From Solirubrobacterales bacterium (GTDB lineage: Bacteria > Actinomycetota > Thermoleophilia > Solirubrobacterales > 70-9), in contig JAGQUO010000016.1 in the NCBI GenBank assembly GCA_020438445.1, forward strand, positions 1 to 32,153: DNA of 32,153 nt, in the 5' to 3' direction. Under the pieces are notes generated by a model, which was not told the origin of the DNA, ran no database searches, and saw only the letters and a list, made by a program, of their open reading frames with translations. Both the position numbers and the translations under genes were made by a program. Numbering within the stretch: the first letter of the stretch is position 1; each line of letters starts with the position of its first letter. Of the stretch, positions 6,360 to 14,196 are shown piece after piece.

Positions 6360-7577
6360 TCAGCGCCGCAACGGTGCCGCGCCGCCGATCGCCGCCGCCC
6401 CCGGGCGGCCCGAATCGGTGCCCGACCGCAGCTCGATCAGGCGCGAGACATCGGTCATCGAGAGCAGGCCCACGAGCCGGTCCCCGTCGAGGACGAGTGC
6501 CCTCCCGAGCTCGTCCTGGACGAGCTCGACCGTCGCGTCGCCGAGGTTCGCGTCAGGCGCGAAGGTGAGCACCCGGTCGAGCGGGCGGGCGATGCTCTCG
6601 ATCCGCGTGTCCTCCCACTCCGCCGTCGGGATCGCGGAGAGGTCGCGGAAGCCGAGCATCCCCGCCACCCGGTCCCCGTCGAGCACCGGGTAGGCGGCGT
6701 GGCGGCTGCCGCTGAAGCGGTTCTCGATGAACTCGGCGACGCTCGATCCGGCCGCCGCCGAGATCGGCTCCCTGGCCATCGCGTCCCGGACCCGGAGCGG
6801 ACCGAGGGCCACGGCGATCGTGGCCATTCGCGTCTCGGCCGTCGCCGCCGCGATCAGGAACCAGCCGATCAGCGCGAGCCAGAGGCCGCCCGGGGCCGCG
6901 AGCAGCAACAGCAGCACGATTCCGCCGCCGATCATGACCTGCCCGAAGAGCCGCCCGAGCGAGCCGGCGATCTGCGTCGCCCGGGTGAAGTCGCCGGTCC
7001 GCTTCCAGATCAGCGCCCGGAAGACCCGCCCGCCGTCGAGCGGCAGCGCCGGCAGCATGTTGAAGGCGAGCAGGAGCAGGTTGATGCTCCCGAGCCAGGC
7101 GACGACCGCGTCGACGGAGTCGGGGAGCGGCGCCGCGGCCAAGGCGAGCATCGAGGTCCCGATCGCGAGGCTGACCAGCGGCCCGGCGATCGCGATCCGC
7201 AGCTCGGCCCCCGCCGACGGGAAGAGGCCCTTGAACTTGGCGACGCCGCCGAACAGCCAGAGGACGATCCCGTCGATCTCCATTCCCTCCCGGCGGGCGA
7301 CCACGGCATGCCCGAGCTCGTGCAGGAGCAGCGACGTGAAGAACAGCACGGCGCCGACCGCCGCCATCGCCGCATAGGCGCCGGTGCCCAGGCCCGGGCT
7401 CGCGTCGGGGAAGACGACCGCCGTCAGCGACCAGCAGATCAGCAGGAAGATGACCACCCAGCTCCAGTTGACGCCGATCTCCACCCCGGCCCAGCGGCCG
7501 AGGCTGAAGCTGGCGTGCATCGGACCGCCGTCGTTGCGCGACGCCGGCCGCCCGGCCGGCTGCCCCGACGCCTCCAT
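6360..7577 (-). CDS. Site-2 protease-family zinc metalloprotease with CBS domains
   Basis: 405-aa intramembrane protease of peptidase family M50. H86-E-L-G-H90 is the zinc/catalytic motif on a membrane helix, and the third ligand lies in LPLDGGRV with D181. Two further hydrophobic segments follow, then a cytoplasmic region of two CBS motifs (about 265-390) that probably senses a nucleotide. This arrangement fits the CBS-containing SpoIVFB/Rip3-like group. ATG 7577 overlaps the previous stop by one base (TGATG), which decides the start; an internal ATG at 7520 is an alternative. Coupling to the esterase-like and PRT-hydrolase genes suggests a shared stress role; the substrate is unknown. Confidence 0.9.
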   Translation of the reverse strand: MEASGQPAGRPASRNDGGPMHASFSLGRWAGVEIGVNWSWVVIFLLICWSLTAVVFPDASPGLGTGAYAAMAAVGAVLFFTSLLLHELGHAVVARREGMEIDGIVLWLFGGVAKFKGLFPSAGAELRIAIAGPLVSLAIGTSMLALAAAPLPDSVDAVVAWLGSINLLLLAFNMLPALPLDGGRVFRALIWKRTGDFTRATQIAGSLGRLFGQVMIGGGIVLLLLLAAPGGLWLALIGWFLIAAATAETRMATIAVALGPLRVRDAMAREPISAAAGSSVAEFIENRFSGSRHAAYPVLDGDRVAGMLGFRDLSAIPTAEWEDTRIESIARPLDRVLTFAPDANLGDATVELVQDELGRALVLDGDRLVGLLSMTDVSRLIELRSGTDSGRPGAAAIGGAAPLRR

Positions 7578-8920
7578 CAGAGCGACGTCGGGTAGGTCTC
7601 CGGCGGCTCGCCCCGCTTCCACTCGACCGTGCGCTCGAGCGGCTCGACCGCCCGCGTCTCGTCGAAGTGGATCACGTAGTCGAACTGCTCGGAGACATGC
7701 GCTTCGAAGTAGTGGCTGACGAGCTCGTTCTCGGGGCGGTAGATCACGCCGATCGCCCGCTCCAGCCGCGCCGGGAAGAGCTCGCCGGCCGCGCGACCGT
7801 CGTCGCGCAGCCGCAGCCAGAAGGCCTCCCGGTCGGCCTCGCCGAAGAGTGCCTCGATGCTGCCGCGGCGCGGCGGGCGCACGCGCTTGCGCTCGACGCC
7901 GGCTCCCCAGTCGGAGGCGGCGCTGACCGTGCCGGTGCAGGTCGTGAAGCCGATCAGCACGGCGCCGAGGCCGAACCGCTCGCGGGCGAGCTGACCGATG
8001 TTGTGCTCGCCCCGGCGCCCCATCGACGTCCGGCGGGCGTCGCCGATGTGGGAGTTGTGAGCCCAGACGACCGTCCGCGCCTCGCCGCGGCCCTCGAGAT
8101 GGGAGATCAGCCGCTCCAGCGTCCCGGCCATGTGGCTGTCACGCAGGTTCCAGGACGAGATCGGGCCGGTGAACATCGACCGGTAGTACTCCTCCGCGTC
8201 GACGACGAGCCGGGCGTTCTCCTCCGCGTAGAACTGCTCGTCCTCGGCAGCGATCCCGTCCCGGCGCAGGTAGGCGTCGCCGGCGTTGCGGAGGTCGATC
8301 AGCTGGCGGACGACACCCTGCCGGCACGACGGCGTCAGCCCGCGCGCGGCCGAGTAGCCGTACGCCTGGCTCTCCTCGAATCGCTCGAGACAGGCGTACC
8401 GCTCCCGGGCCCGGGCGGCGGCCGGTGGATCCATCTTGTCCAGGTAGGCGACCACAGCCTCGATCGACCGGTAGAGGCTGTAGAGGTCGAGCCCGTAGAA
8501 GCCGGTCGGCCGGTCGGCGCGCTCGTTGTGGCTGCGCAGCCAGCCGACGAAGTCGAGGACGTCGGCGTTGCGCCACATCCAGGTCGGAAACCGCTCGAAG
8601 CCGGCCAGCGCCCGTTCGGCATCGGGGTCGTCGTCGGCACCGTGGACCCAGCGGTTGACGCGGTAGGCGTCGGGCCAATCCGCCTCGACCGCCACCGCCG
8701 TGAATCCCTTCTCCTCGATCAGCCGCTTGGTGATCACGGCCCGGTGCCGGTAGAACTCGTGCGTCCCGTGGGTCGCCTCGCCGATCATCACGACGCGGGC
8801 GTCGCCGACCTGGTCGATCAGCTCGTCGTAGTCCCCGGGCGCTCCCGTCACCGGCCGGGCCTCGGCGTCGACCGCCGCAATCGCGGACGCCTCCGATCCG
8901 GCGATCGCCGAGAGGTTCAC
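7577..8920 (-). CDS. Erythromycin esterase family protein
   Basis: 447 aa. It carries the Ere signature GEATHGTHEF with E48, H51 and H54, and a distal V-V-W-A-H288-N-S-H291-I-G-D. The Glu/His set matches the catalytic residues described for EreB. Many actinobacterial members are not resistance enzymes and are often linked to phosphoribosyltransferase genes; the true substrate here is unknown. GTG 8920 overlaps the TGA of the upstream fusion gene (GTGA), and the stop is coupled to the S2P gene by TGATG. The frame stays open further upstream, but that part overlaps the fusion gene and has no family similarity. Probably cytoplasmic, with no signal peptide. Confidence 0.9.
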   Translation of the reverse strand: MNLSAIAGSEASAIAAVDAEARPVTGAPGDYDELIDQVGDARVVMIGEATHGTHEFYRHRAVITKRLIEEKGFTAVAVEADWPDAYRVNRWVHGADDDPDAERALAGFERFPTWMWRNADVLDFVGWLRSHNERADRPTGFYGLDLYSLYRSIEAVVAYLDKMDPPAAARARERYACLERFEESQAYGYSAARGLTPSCRQGVVRQLIDLRNAGDAYLRRDGIAAEDEQFYAEENARLVVDAEEYYRSMFTGPISSWNLRDSHMAGTLERLISHLEGRGEARTVVWAHNSHIGDARRTSMGRRGEHNIGQLARERFGLGAVLIGFTTCTGTVSAASDWGAGVERKRVRPPRRGSIEALFGEADREAFWLRLRDDGRAAGELFPARLERAIGVIYRPENELVSHYFEAHVSEQFDYVIHFDETRAVEPLERTVEWKRGEPPETYPTSL

Positions 8921-10338
8921 CGGCCTCCCCCGCCGCCGGCCCACCGATGGGCCCCGAGCTCGCCGATCCTGGTCTCGAGGAAATCGGCTGCCACCCGGGC
9001 CGCCCGCCCCAGCGTGCCCGGCTCCTCGAACAGGTGCCCGGCACCGGGAATGACGGCGAGCCGGCACGGCCCGGCGATCTCCGCCGCCGCCGCCCGGTTG
9101 AGGGCGAGCACCTCGCGATCGTCGCCGCCGACGATCAGAAGCGTCGGGGCGGTCACCCGTGCGAGGGCGTCGCCCGCGAGGTCGGGGCGGCCGCCGCGCG
9201 AGACGACGGCGCCGACGCCGGCCTGAGGATCGGCCGCTGCCCGGAGGGCGGCGGCTGCACCGGTCGAGGCGCCGAAGAGCCCGAGGGGCAGCCCGGCGAG
9301 CGGCCCCTGCCGGCGCGCCCACGCGGTCACGTCGACCAGCCGGCGGGTGAGCAGCTCGATGTCGAAGACGTTGCGGCGGTCAGCCGCCTCCTCCGGCGTC
9401 AGGAGGTCGAAGAGCAGGGTCGCGAACCCGCGGCCCTCGAGGTAGCGGGCGACGGAGTTGTTGCGGGGGCTGTGGCGGCTCGACCCGCTGCCGTGGACGA
9501 AGACGACGAGCCCCCGGGCGTCGGGCGGGATCCGGATCAGCCCCCCGAGCTCGGCTCCGTCGGCGGTCGGGATGCTGACCTCGCCGTCGGCGTCGACGGC
9601 ATCCCTCTCGGCGGTGTCCCGCTCGCCGCGCGCCGCGTCGAGCAGGGCGATGACCTCGTCGTCGCCGGTCTGGGAGAAGTCGTCGTACCAGGCGCCGACG
9701 CTGCTGAAGTTCCGCGGTGAGGAGACGCTGACGACATCGTCGATGTCCCCATCGATCCGATCCTCGGTGCCTTCCGGGCAGACCGGGACGGCGAGGACCA
9801 CCCTGCTCGCGCCGCGCGCCTTGAGGACGTGGGACGCCGCCGATGCGGTGACCCCGGTGGCGATGCCGTCGTCGACGACGATCACGGTCCGCCCGGCCAC
9901 CGCGACCGGCGCAACGTCGCCGCGATAGAGCCGGCGGCGGCGGTCGAGCTCCTCGCCTTCGCGGACCGCGATCGGCTCGATCTGCTCGCGGGTGATCCCG
10001 AAGGCCTGCATCGCCCGTTGGTCCAGCACGACGGTGCCGTCCTCGCCCATGGCGCCGAGCCCGAGCTCGGGCTGGGAGGGATGCCCGAGCTTGCGGACCA
10101 GGCCGATGTCCAGCGGCGCGTCGAGTGCCTTCGCCACCTCGTAGGCGACCGGAACTCCGCCGCGCGGAAGCGCGATCACCACCGGATCGACGAGATCGAG
10201 CTCGCGCAGCCGGGCCGCCAGCGCCCGTCCGGCCTCGCGCCGATCGCTGAAGGTGCTGCGGCGGGTCAACGGCACCGGCGGCCGCCGGTCCGGGAGTGGT
10301 CTCGGCAGGGCTTCATCGCATCCTCCTCGGATAGCCAT
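8917..10338 (-). CDS. Phosphoribosyltransferase-alpha/beta-hydrolase fusion protein
   Basis: 473 aa from ATG 10338. Residues about 28-235 form a type I phosphoribosyltransferase: ALPRGGVPVA near the start and the PRPP loop VIVVDDGIATGVTA at 152-165. Residues about 255-465 form a dienelactone-hydrolase-like alpha/beta hydrolase with oxyanion segment VFVHGSGSS, nucleophile elbow G356-A-S358-T-G, acid D406/D407 and H435. Start uncertain: family members begin near FSDRREAGRA, and the strong GAGGAGG site at 10328-10322 serves an out-of-frame ATG at 10316. TTG 10269 or GTG 10275 are possible starts. It heads the gene set with the Ere-like and S2P proteins. Substrates are not predictable. Confidence 0.88.
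   Translation of the reverse strand: MAIRGGCDEALPRPLPDRRPPVPLTRRSTFSDRREAGRALAARLRELDLVDPVVIALPRGGVPVAYEVAKALDAPLDIGLVRKLGHPSQPELGLGAMGEDGTVVLDQRAMQAFGITREQIEPIAVREGEELDRRRRLYRGDVAPVAVAGRTVIVVDDGIATGVTASAASHVLKARGASRVVLAVPVCPEGTEDRIDGDIDDVVSVSSPRNFSSVGAWYDDFSQTGDDEVIALLDAARGERDTAERDAVDADGEVSIPTADGAELGGLIRIPPDARGLVVFVHGSGSSRHSPRNNSVARYLEGRGFATLLFDLLTPEEAADRRNVFDIELLTRRLVDVTAWARRQGPLAGLPLGLFGASTGAAAALRAAADPQAGVGAVVSRGGRPDLAGDALARVTAPTLLIVGGDDREVLALNRAAAAEIAGPCRLAVIPGAGHLFEEPGTLGRAARVAADFLETRIGELGAHRWAGGGGGR
10266..10316 (-). other. Possible 16-codon leader ORF before the PRT-hydrolase gene
   Basis: GAGGAGG at 10328-10322 lies 5 nt before ATG 10316, which opens a 16-codon frame (MKPCRDHSRTGGRRCR) ending at TGA 10268-10266. 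That stop overlaps TTG 10269 in the frame of the fusion gene (TTGA). The leader could couple ribosomes to the real start. Alternatively the arrangement marks a single-base indel in the sequence. Confidence 0.35.
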
Positions 10339-10444
10339 ACCCAGGCTACGAGGGCCCGAACGCGAGGTCATGGGCAACCCGCACCAGTCGCCGTCGGTGG
10401 TCGCTACGGATCGCCGCTCGCACGCATAACATACGGGCGTTCGC

Positions 10445-10450
10445 TATTGT
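10445..10450 (+). promoter_or_regulatory. -10 box for the MBL-fold gene (leaderless)
   Basis: TATTGT sits 6 nt before ATG 10457. Transcription would start at or next to the start codon, and there is no Shine-Dalgarno. No clear -35 match was found. Confidence 0.5.
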
Positions 10451-10456
10451 CGCGCC

Positions 10457-11263
10457 ATGGAGATCCGCGCGAAGTCACTCGGATGGGCCGGAGTCGAGCT
10501 GACCGCCGGCGGAGCGTCGATCGTGATCGACCCGCTCGCCGATCCCGCGGCCGTCTTCGCGCCGCTCGGCGACGCTGCGGACGCGATCTCACAGCCGGAG
10601 GTGACCGCTGCCGGGGCCGGGGCGGTCGCGGGGCTGCTGACCCACCTGCACCGCGATCACGCCGACGCCGGCGCCCTCACCGCGAGTCTCGCCCCGGGCG
10701 CTCCCGTGCTCGAGCCGGGCACCGGGGGCGGCGAAGGCCTCGAGGAGCTCGGCCTCGCCCAGGCCGACCAGGAGCTCGACGCGGCGGGAATCGACCGTCG
10801 GCGGGTCACGGTCTGGGAGCGGACCGAGATCGGCCCGTTCGCCGTCACGGCGCTGCCGGCGGCGGACGGCACCGGCGACCCGCAGGTCTCCTGGCTGGTC
10901 GAGTCCGGCGAGACCCGGATCGTCCATCTCGGCGACACGATGTTCCACGGCTGGTGGTGGCGGATCGCGCTCCGGGCCGGAGGAATCGACGCCGCGTTCG
11001 TTCCGATCAACGGGGCGATCCTCGACTTCCCCCACCGTCGGCCCGCCAGCCCCATTCCGGGAGTCATGGACCCGGCTCAGGCCGCCGAGGCGGTGCGGCT
11101 GCTCGGTGCCCGGGTCGCCGTGCCGATGCACTACGGCGGCTACGAGGGCGGTCCGTGGTACCGGCCCGCCGACCGGCCGCTCGAACGCTTCGTCGATGGG
11201 GTGGGCGGCGACGCGCAGGTGCGGCCGCTCGGCGCGGGCGAGGAGACCGTCATCGGTCGCTGA
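10457..11263 (+). CDS. MBL-fold (UlaG/YtnP-like) metal-dependent hydrolase
   Basis: 268-aa metallo-beta-lactamase-fold protein. The metal motif is T62-H63-L-H65-R-D67-H68, followed by a later HLGDTMFHG (Asp bridge) and VPMHYGGYE (third His). This pattern fits the UlaG-like branch, which hydrolyses phosphoester or lactone substrates; the actual substrate cannot be read from sequence. ATG 10457 follows a -10-like box by 6 nt with no ribosome-binding site, so the mRNA is probably leaderless. Divergent from the PRT-hydrolase operon. Its last 14 bp overlap the 3' end of the convergent TetR gene. Confidence 0.88.
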   Translation: MEIRAKSLGWAGVELTAGGASIVIDPLADPAAVFAPLGDAADAISQPEVTAAGAGAVAGLLTHLHRDHADAGALTASLAPGAPVLEPGTGGGEGLEELGLAQADQELDAAGIDRRRVTVWERTEIGPFAVTALPAADGTGDPQVSWLVESGETRIVHLGDTMFHGWWWRIALRAGGIDAAFVPINGAILDFPHRRPASPIPGVMDPAQAAEAVRLLGARVAVPMHYGGYEGGPWYRPADRPLERFVDGVGGDAQVRPLGAGEETVIGR

Positions 11264-11852
11264 GCCCGGTCGCGCGGCGCATGGCCCTCCGCCCGCGCTC
11301 CACCGCGTCGCGGTCGCGATGGAGCTGGATCGCCTGGTTGACCCCCTGCGCGATGGCGTTGACCTCGAACGCCGCCTGCTCGGGATCGACGCCGGCGATC
11401 TCGCCGCTCTCGATTGCGGCCCGGACCTCGCCCGCGAGCGTCCGCTCCCAGAGCCGGCCGATCCGCTGCACGGCGTCGCGGACCTCCCCCGGCCGCGCGT
11501 CGAAGTCCGCCGCAGCCTGGGTGAGGAAGCACCCGCCCGGGAACGCCGGGCGCGCGAGATGGCTGAGCCAGGCCTCGATCAGCGCCGCGAGCCGTGCCCG
11601 CCCCGCGGGCTCGCGGGCGGCCGGCTCCCAGACGTCGGCGCGGAAGATCGCAGCCGCCCGCCCGAGGGCCTCGAGCTGGAGGCTCTCCTTGCTGCCGAAC
11701 GGGCCGATCACGCCCGCCTTGCTCATCCCGAGATGCTCGGCGAGGGTGCCGATCGTGATCCCGTCGAGGCCGCTGACGGACGCCTCGTCCACCACCTCGC
11801 CGAGGATCGACTCCCGGGTCCTGGCTGCCTGTTCTCGCGAGCTGCGGGGCAT
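11250..11852 (-). CDS. TetR/AcrR-family transcriptional regulator
   Basis: 200 aa. The N-terminal helix-turn-helix spans about residues 33-58 (TIGTLAEHLGMSKAGVIG, then SKESL). The C-terminal ligand-binding domain has FPGGCFLTQAAADFDARPG, typical of a TetR subgroup. ATG 11852 is preceded 6 nt upstream by TAGATT and lacks a Shine-Dalgarno, so the transcript is probably leaderless. An 18-bp near-palindrome overlaps the edge of that box. The divergent neighbour is the NTF2-like gene, a natural regulatory target along with the regulator itself. The 3' end overlaps the MBL-fold gene by 14 bp. Confidence 0.92.
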   Translation of the reverse strand: MPRSSREQAARTRESILGEVVDEASVSGLDGITIGTLAEHLGMSKAGVIGPFGSKESLQLEALGRAAAIFRADVWEPAAREPAGRARLAALIEAWLSHLARPAFPGGCFLTQAAADFDARPGEVRDAVQRIGRLWERTLAGEVRAAIESGEIAGVDPEQAAFEVNAIAQGVNQAIQLHRDRDAVERGRRAMRRATGLSDR

Positions 11853-11858
11853 CAACCA

Positions 11859-11864
11859 AATCTA
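11859..11864 (-). promoter_or_regulatory. -10 box for the TetR gene
   Basis: TAGATT on the minus strand lies 6 nt before ATG 11852 and shares its outermost base with the 18-bp near-palindrome at 11864-11881. Confidence 0.45.
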
Positions 11865-11881
11865 GCGGACGGCCGTTCGCT
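11864..11881. promoter_or_regulatory. Candidate TetR operator (near-perfect palindrome)
   Basis: AGCGGACGGCCGTTCGCT pairs with itself at 8 of 9 positions, with one G/T mismatch. It lies between the divergent TetR and NTF2-like genes and touches the TetR -10 box, as expected for an autoregulated TetR operator. Confidence 0.5.
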
Positions 11882-11915
11882 GTCCGTGTGGACGACCCGC
11901 GCCGGGCCGAGCGCG

Positions 11916-11921
11916 TACCGT
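11916..11921 (+). promoter_or_regulatory. -10-like box for the NTF2-like gene
   Basis: TACCGT would start transcription near 11928, giving a leader of about 20 nt that contains GGAAGGA just before GTG 11950. Confidence 0.4.
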
Positions 11922-11949
11922 GGCCGTGCGAACCAACCGGAAGGACGAC

Positions 11950-12450
11950 GTGAAGCTCAAGAGCCTCCTCGCCGGCGCCGCTCTCGCGCTCGCCGCCCGT
12001 GCCCTGTTCCCGCGACTGCTCCTGGCGAAGTTCTCCAGCGACGTCGAGAAGCTCAACGCCGGCGACCACAGGAGCCTGCTCGATGCCTACGGGGACGACT
12101 TCGTCCTCCATTTCGCGGAGGGAGACCACCGCTGGTCGGGCGACTGGGTCGGGAAGGCCGGGATGGACCGGTTCCTGCAGAACTTCACGGCCGCAGGGAT
12201 CAAGGGGGAGATCCGCGGGATCGCGACCAGCGGCCCGCTGTGGGCGCTGACGATGTGGGTCCGCTTCGACGACCACGCGGACGCGCCCGACGGCACCAGG
12301 ATCTACGAGAACTCCACCGTGCTCGTCCTCCGCACGCGCTGGGGGAAGGTCGTCGAGCAGCACGACTTCTACGCCGACACCGAGCGGATCGCGGCTTTCG
12401 ACCGCAAGCTCACGGAGCTCGGGGTAGAGGGCGTCGCACGGACCGCCTGA
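11950..12450 (+). CDS. NTF2-like / SnoaL-fold protein
   Basis: 166 aa. A hydrophobic N-terminus (MKLKSLLAGAALALAARALF) could be an anchor or signal. It is followed by a SnoaL-like alpha+beta domain (LNAGDHRSLLDAYGDDFVLHF, then W.G.W.GK..M..FL and a final VVEQHDFYAD). Such folds serve as small isomerases, cyclases or binding proteins; the function here is unknown. The start is set by GGAAGGA 5-6 nt before GTG 11950; GTG 11920 is an in-frame alternative that would overlap the probable promoter. Divergent from the TetR gene and likely controlled by it. Confidence 0.8.
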   Translation: MKLKSLLAGAALALAARALFPRLLLAKFSSDVEKLNAGDHRSLLDAYGDDFVLHFAEGDHRWSGDWVGKAGMDRFLQNFTAAGIKGEIRGIATSGPLWALTMWVRFDDHADAPDGTRIYENSTVLVLRTRWGKVVEQHDFYADTERIAAFDRKLTELGVEGVARTA

Positions 12451-12536
12451 CGGCGGCCGTCCCGTCACGCCGCGCCCGTTAACATTGCCCGTCGCAGGGT
12501 CCGGATTCCCGCTTCTCCATGCGGTTTCCAGCGCCT

Positions 12537-12609
12537 GGCGAGGTAGCTCAGTTGGTAGAGCACACGACTGAAAATCGTGGTGTCGCGGGTTCGATTCCCG
12601 CCCTCGCCA
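12537..12609 (+). tRNA. tRNA-Phe (GAA)
   Basis: A 73-nt cloverleaf. The acceptor stem GGCGAGG/CCTCGCC is perfect with discriminator A. The D-arm contains AGCTCAGTTGGTAGAGC. The anticodon stem is CACGA/TCGTG with 7-nt loop CTGAAAA (anticodon GAA), and the T-arm is GCGGG-TTCGATT-CCCGC. The 3' CCA is not encoded. Confidence 0.97.
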
Positions 12610-12624
12610 CTCCTCTCGCGGCTC

Positions 12625-12637
12625 GCGGCTGAGCCGC
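12625..12637 (+). terminator. GC hairpin after tRNA-Phe
   Basis: GCGGC-TGA-GCCGC (extendable as palindrome GCGGCT-G-AGCCGC) lies 16 nt after the tRNA. No T-run follows, so the role is tentative. Confidence 0.3.
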
Positions 12638-12691
12638 CTCGAGCCCGTTCCGCCGACCGGTGGCGCCGCCCGCCGGATCGGCGGGCTGCCC

Positions 12692-12719
12692 TTGCGCAGC
12701 GGCGAGATAGTGATATAGT
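12692..12719 (+). promoter_or_regulatory. Promoter of the MFS-MarR-DUF4386 operon
   Basis: TTGCGC (12692-12697) and TATAGT (12714-12719) are separated by 16 bp. Predicted initiation near 12725-12730 is at or just before ATG 12730, where no ribosome-binding site exists, so the mRNA is probably leaderless. Confidence 0.55.
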
Positions 12720-12735
12720 CATAACTGTTATGACT
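12717..12735. promoter_or_regulatory. Perfect palindromic operator over the MFS start codon
   Basis: AGTCATAACTGTTATGACT is a perfect 9-1-9 palindrome and is AT-rich against a GC-rich background. It overlaps the end of the -10 box, the predicted transcription start and the ATG. A MarR regulator is encoded in the same operon, and palindromes of this kind are typical MarR sites, so autorepression is the natural reading. Confidence 0.7.
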
Positions 12736-14196
12736 GTGAAACTAACTCGCGCACGGTCCGGGCGGGCGCTCCCGGCCATCGACCGCCTCGACCGCGGGCG
12801 CCGGCTCGGGCTGCTGGCGATCTGCTCCGCCAGCCTGTTCATCGTCGGCGTCGACATCACCGCTGTGAACGTCGCCCTGCCCGCGCTCGAGCGCGATCTC
12901 GGGGCCGGCGTCTCGGGCCTGCAGTGGACCGTCGACGCGTACACGGTCGTGATGGCGAGCCTGCTGATGCTCGGCGGCTCGATCGCTGACCGGTTCGGCC
13001 GGAGGCGCATCTTCGTCACCGGCCTGACCGTCTTCACCCTCGCCTCGCTGCTCTGCAGCGTGGCGCCGAGCCTCGACGCGCTGATCGCCGCCCGGGTGCT
13101 GCAGGCGGTCGGGGCGTCGATGATGAACCCGGTCGCGATGTCGATCATCACCAACGCGTTCACCGACCCGCGTGAGCGCGCGCAGGCGGTGGGGGTGTGG
13201 GGCGCCGTGTTCGGCCTCTCGATGGCGCTCGGCCCGATCATCGGCGGCGTGCTGCTCGCAGCGGCCGACTGGCGTGCGATCTTCCTCATCAACCTGCCGA
13301 TGGGCATCGCCGCGATCGTGCTGACCATGCGCTTCATCCCCGAGTCGCGGGCCCCGCACCCGCGGCGGTTCGACCCCGTCGGGCAGCTCGCGGTCGTCGC
13401 CCTCCTGGCCGCGCTCACCTTCGCGATCATCGAGGGGCCGCACCTGGGCTGGGCCTCGGCGCCGATCGCCGCAGCGTTCGCGGTCGCGGGTGCGGCCGGC
13501 GTGACGCTGGTCGCCTACGAGGCCGGGCGCCGCGAGCCGCTGATCGACCCGCGGTTCTTCCGCTCGGTCCCGTTCGCCTCGGCCACCGTGATCTCGGTCG
13601 CCGCCTTCGCGGCCTTCGGCGGCTTCCTGTTCCTGAACACGCTGTTCCTGCAGGGCGCGCGCGGCTTCTCGCCGCTGGAGGCGGGCCTGGCGACCGTGCC
13701 GATGGCGCTGATGATGGTCGTCGCGGCGCCGATCTCGGGGCGGATCGTCGGCCGCCGCGGCCCGCGGGTACCGCTGGTCGTCGCCGGCCTGCTGCTGGCA
13801 GCCGGCAGCGGCATGATGATCGGCGTCGCGACCGACGTCCCGCTGGGGTGGCTGCTCGGCGCCTACGCGATCTTCGGAACCGGCTTCGGCCTCGTCAACG
13901 CGCCGATCACCAACACCGCCGTCTCCGGGATGCCTCGCGCACAGGCGGGCACCGCTTCGGCGATCGCGACGACCTCCCGCCAGGTCGGGCAGGCGCTCGG
14001 CGTTGCGGTCGCGGGCGCGGTCATCGCCTCGAGCGCCGGCGGTGGCGCCGCCGCGCTCCATCCGCCGGCCTGGTGGCTGCTGGCCGGCGGCGGCGTGCTC
14101 GTCACGGTCCTGGGCGTCCTCGCCACGACCGACCGCGCGTCGGCCTCCGCCCGGGCGACCGCCCGGATGCTCAACCCGGAGGCCCTGACCGCATGA
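12730..14196 (+). CDS. DHA2-family MFS multidrug exporter (EmrB/QacA type)
   Basis: 488 aa, about 14 membrane spans. The MFS motif A appears as G82-G-S-I-A-D-R-F-G-R-R-R93. The antiporter motif region is GLSMALGPIIGGVL, followed by WRAIFLINLPMG, and motif D1 is VDITAVNVALP near residue 41. This is the drug:H+ antiporter-2 pattern, so the protein should export hydrophobic or cationic compounds by proton exchange at the inner membrane. ATG 12730 lies inside the palindromic operator and has no ribosome-binding site. Its stop overlaps the MarR start (ATGA). The substrate is unknown. Confidence 0.93.
   Translation: MTVKLTRARSGRALPAIDRLDRGRRLGLLAICSASLFIVGVDITAVNVALPALERDLGAGVSGLQWTVDAYTVVMASLLMLGGSIADRFGRRRIFVTGLTVFTLASLLCSVAPSLDALIAARVLQAVGASMMNPVAMSIITNAFTDPRERAQAVGVWGAVFGLSMALGPIIGGVLLAAADWRAIFLINLPMGIAAIVLTMRFIPESRAPHPRRFDPVGQLAVVALLAALTFAIIEGPHLGWASAPIAAAFAVAGAAGVTLVAYEAGRREPLIDPRFFRSVPFASATVISVAAFAAFGGFLFLNTLFLQGARGFSPLEAGLATVPMALMMVVAAPISGRIVGRRGPRVPLVVAGLLLAAGSGMMIGVATDVPLGWLLGAYAIFGTGFGLVNAPITNTAVSGMPRAQAGTASAIATTSRQVGQALGVAVAGAVIASSAGGGAAALHPPAWWLLAGGGVLVTVLGVLATTDRASASARATARMLNPEALTA

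Noticed and set aside
7577-9322. N-terminal extension of the erythromycin-esterase-like frame to 9322
   Set aside because: The extra residues are Arg/Gly-rich and overlap the hydrolase domain gene; GTG 8920 overlaps the previous stop and precedes the family's first conserved block.
12465-12620. Minus-strand open frame with GGNRTRDTTIFSRVLYQLSY
   Set aside because: It is the translated complement of tRNA-Phe, a well-known false gene.
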